From contig CAJUJO010000004.1 in NCBI GenBank assembly GCA_910586675.1, forward strand, positions 1 to 64,000: a stretch of 64,000 bases of DNA, written 5' to 3'. The notes beneath the pieces are model-generated. The model saw only the letters and a list, made by a program, of their open reading frames with translations. It searched no databases and was not told the DNA's origin. The stretch is from an uncultured Christensenellaceae bacterium (GTDB lineage Bacteria; Bacillota; Clostridia; Christensenellales; Borkfalkiaceae). The translations under genes were made by a program, and so were the position numbers. Position 1 is the stretch's first letter. Each line of letters begins with the position of its first letter. Of the stretch, positions 62,781 through 64,000 are shown one piece after another.

Positions 62781-64000
62781 ATGAGTAAATACAAAACAGT
62801 ACGGAAAGCAGTTATGGGGCTGAGCGCGCTCGGCGCGGCGGTGTGCTGCGCGCTGTCGGTAACCGTGCTCACGGCGGAAGCGCTCTTATCGCCCGTTACG
62901 GTAGACCTCATCGCGCAGTCGGAAAGCGGCGATTGGTTTCACAACGATAACGGCGAGATGACCGACTTCGGTATCTGGGAAAAGACGGCGGAGGGCATCA
63001 CGGTGGACGCATACGGCGGCGCGTACGCCATGGAGGGTGCGACGTACCTCACCGCGAAGGGGCAGGCTTACGGCGCATATGAGGCGGAAGCGACATTCGT
63101 GATATCGGAATTAAACGACGTGGAGAATCCCATGATCGGGATAATCCCCTGGTATGTGGACTATGAAAATTATTTGTTCGTACAATTGAAGTTTACTAAC
63201 GCGAGCAAGTATTTCACGACGGACGAGGAGCGGGAGCAAGGGTACGCCTTGCAGGAAATCATCGTCAGCGGAAGGCTGGACGGCGAAGCCAAGTACAACA
63301 GCGCGACGGCGCAGCAGGAAAACACAGTTTTCGATTCTAATACGGTGCCCGCAATTGCTGCGGCAAAGCGCAGCCCGCTGTCCGAACAGGGGCACACGAT
63401 CAAGGTGGAAGCGGAAAACAGCGGTTCGAGCGGAAATTTCATGAAGTTCTCCCTCTCTTACAACGGCGTTTCCGTCGGCAACATGTCGGCATACTATTAC
63501 AACAAAGTCGCCAAAACCTCGGCAATGGGCTTTATGGCGCAGGATGTGCGCGCGACATATACGGCGGCAAGCTTTACCGACGGATACGCAGAAAACAGAA
63601 CGCCCGCGCTTGCGCGCGATTGGAAGAACAAGAACGGTTACACCTATCGTACGCTCAACGGCTTCGATGCCTGGACGTTCCAAGAGGACGGTGGCGTTTC
63701 GGTTAAGGCGGCGCCGACGGAGGACGGAAAATCTTCATATACCGTTACGGGCTCTAACTACGGCGGCTATAATACGAACCGCGGATTTACTCAAAATCCC
63801 GTTGCGGAAAAGGATGGGCTTCCGCAGAATTACGAAGTTTCCGCTGTCTTTTCTGTCGACGAACTCGCGGTATATACAGGGCGGGAATATAAGCTCGGCT
63901 ACGGGCTCATCGCCTGGTATAAAGACGATCAGAACTTCGTTTCCGCAACCGTCCGCAGAACGGAGAGCGGGAAGCAGGGCTTTTCTACTGTGAAGCACGA
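62781..64000 (+). CDS. Secreted beta-rich protein, cut by the right edge
   Basis: The ATG follows AAGGAGGAATT and the frame stays open to the window edge (406 codons). A signal peptide (about residues 1-33, with VTVLTAEA as possible cleavage region) precedes repeated LamG-like beta-sandwich sequence. One domain begins near SGDWFHNDNGEMTDFGIW and another near KNGYTYRTLNGFDAWTFQED. It continues the operon and, like the proteins at 7660 and 32856, is probably a glycan-binding surface protein. The C-terminus is not in the window, so any anchor is unknown. Confidence 0.75.
   Translation, partial: MSKYKTVRKAVMGLSALGAAVCCALSVTVLTAEALLSPVTVDLIAQSESGDWFHNDNGEMTDFGIWEKTAEGITVDAYGGAYAMEGATYLTAKGQAYGAYEAEATFVISELNDVENPMIGIIPWYVDYENYLFVQLKFTNASKYFTTDEEREQGYALQEIIVSGRLDGEAKYNSATAQQENTVFDSNTVPAIAAAKRSPLSEQGHTIKVEAENSGSSGNFMKFSLSYNGVSVGNMSAYYYNKVAKTSAMGFMAQDVRATYTAASFTDGYAENRTPALARDWKNKNGYTYRTLNGFDAWTFQEDGGVSVKAAPTEDGKSSYTVTGSNYGGYNTNRGFTQNPVAEKDGLPQNYEVSAVFSVDELAVYTGREYKLGYGLIAWYKDDQNFVSATVRRTESGKQGFSTVKH

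Overview
The window looks like a chromosomal segment of an anaerobic, single-membrane Bacillota (Clostridia-like) gut bacterium. The evidence is AGGAGG-type Shine-Dalgarno sites, sigma-A promoters close to TTGACA-17-TATAAT, many type II lipoprotein signal peptides, carbohydrate ABC importers of the Gram-positive type and no TonB/SusCD genes. The taxon is an inference; a Christensenellales-like relative is possible but not shown. Most of the window is GC-rich, and only the first ~2 kb is AT-rich.

Layout. (1) 1-1433: AT-rich tail of a probable integrated element, with a methyltransferase-like gene. It stops at a 3' fragment of a tRNA-Leu(UAA) gene (1434-1488), a probable attachment scar. (2) 1489-6288: chromosome resumes with a small regulator-like gene broken by an in-frame TAA, a membrane protein, a secreted glycerophosphodiesterase and an SGNH esterase. 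(3) 6374-19188: an AraC-type regulator diverges from a seven-gene glycan operon: LamG surface protein, solute-binding lipoprotein, beta-helix lipoprotein, two permeases, GH36 and GH43. The LamG gene's promoter carries a G10 tract in its spacer. (4) 19192-25982: a gene fragment, a MacB-like ABC exporter pair, a methyltransferase and an EF-G paralogue. (5) 26166-44204: a second AraC regulator diverges from a second importer operon (binding protein, two permeases, GH43, 1513-residue CBM9-like lipoprotein), followed by a sialate-O-acetylesterase-like protein, a GH2 and a GH3. (6) 44327-51460: housekeeping and orphan genes: MgtC, SGNH hydrolase, Wzz-like protein, GIY-YIG/nucleotidyltransferase fusion, a PriA-like/phosphatase-like protein, asparaginase and a zinc-ribbon membrane protein. 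(7) 51574-64000: an ArsR-type regulator diverges from a GH2 gene, followed by a third importer and three secreted proteins. Two of these are ~800-residue tandem paralogues that I cannot assign to a family.

How it fits together: there are three independent glycan-uptake modules, each with one binding protein and two permeases. None has its own ATPase, so a shared MsmX-type ATPase elsewhere is implied. Surface proteins capture glycan, secreted enzymes may trim it, and cytoplasmic GH36, GH43, GH2 and GH3 enzymes finish the oligosaccharides. Each module has a local one-component regulator beside it. Three secreted proteins share an unusual C-terminal tail: a Gly/Cys motif, a hydrophobic stretch and a basic end.

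Most promising leads: the tandem unknown lipoproteins at 57943-62761, the promoter-spacer G10 tract, the Cys-containing C-terminal tails, the tRNA-Leu scar, and the two odd proteins at 47208-48934.
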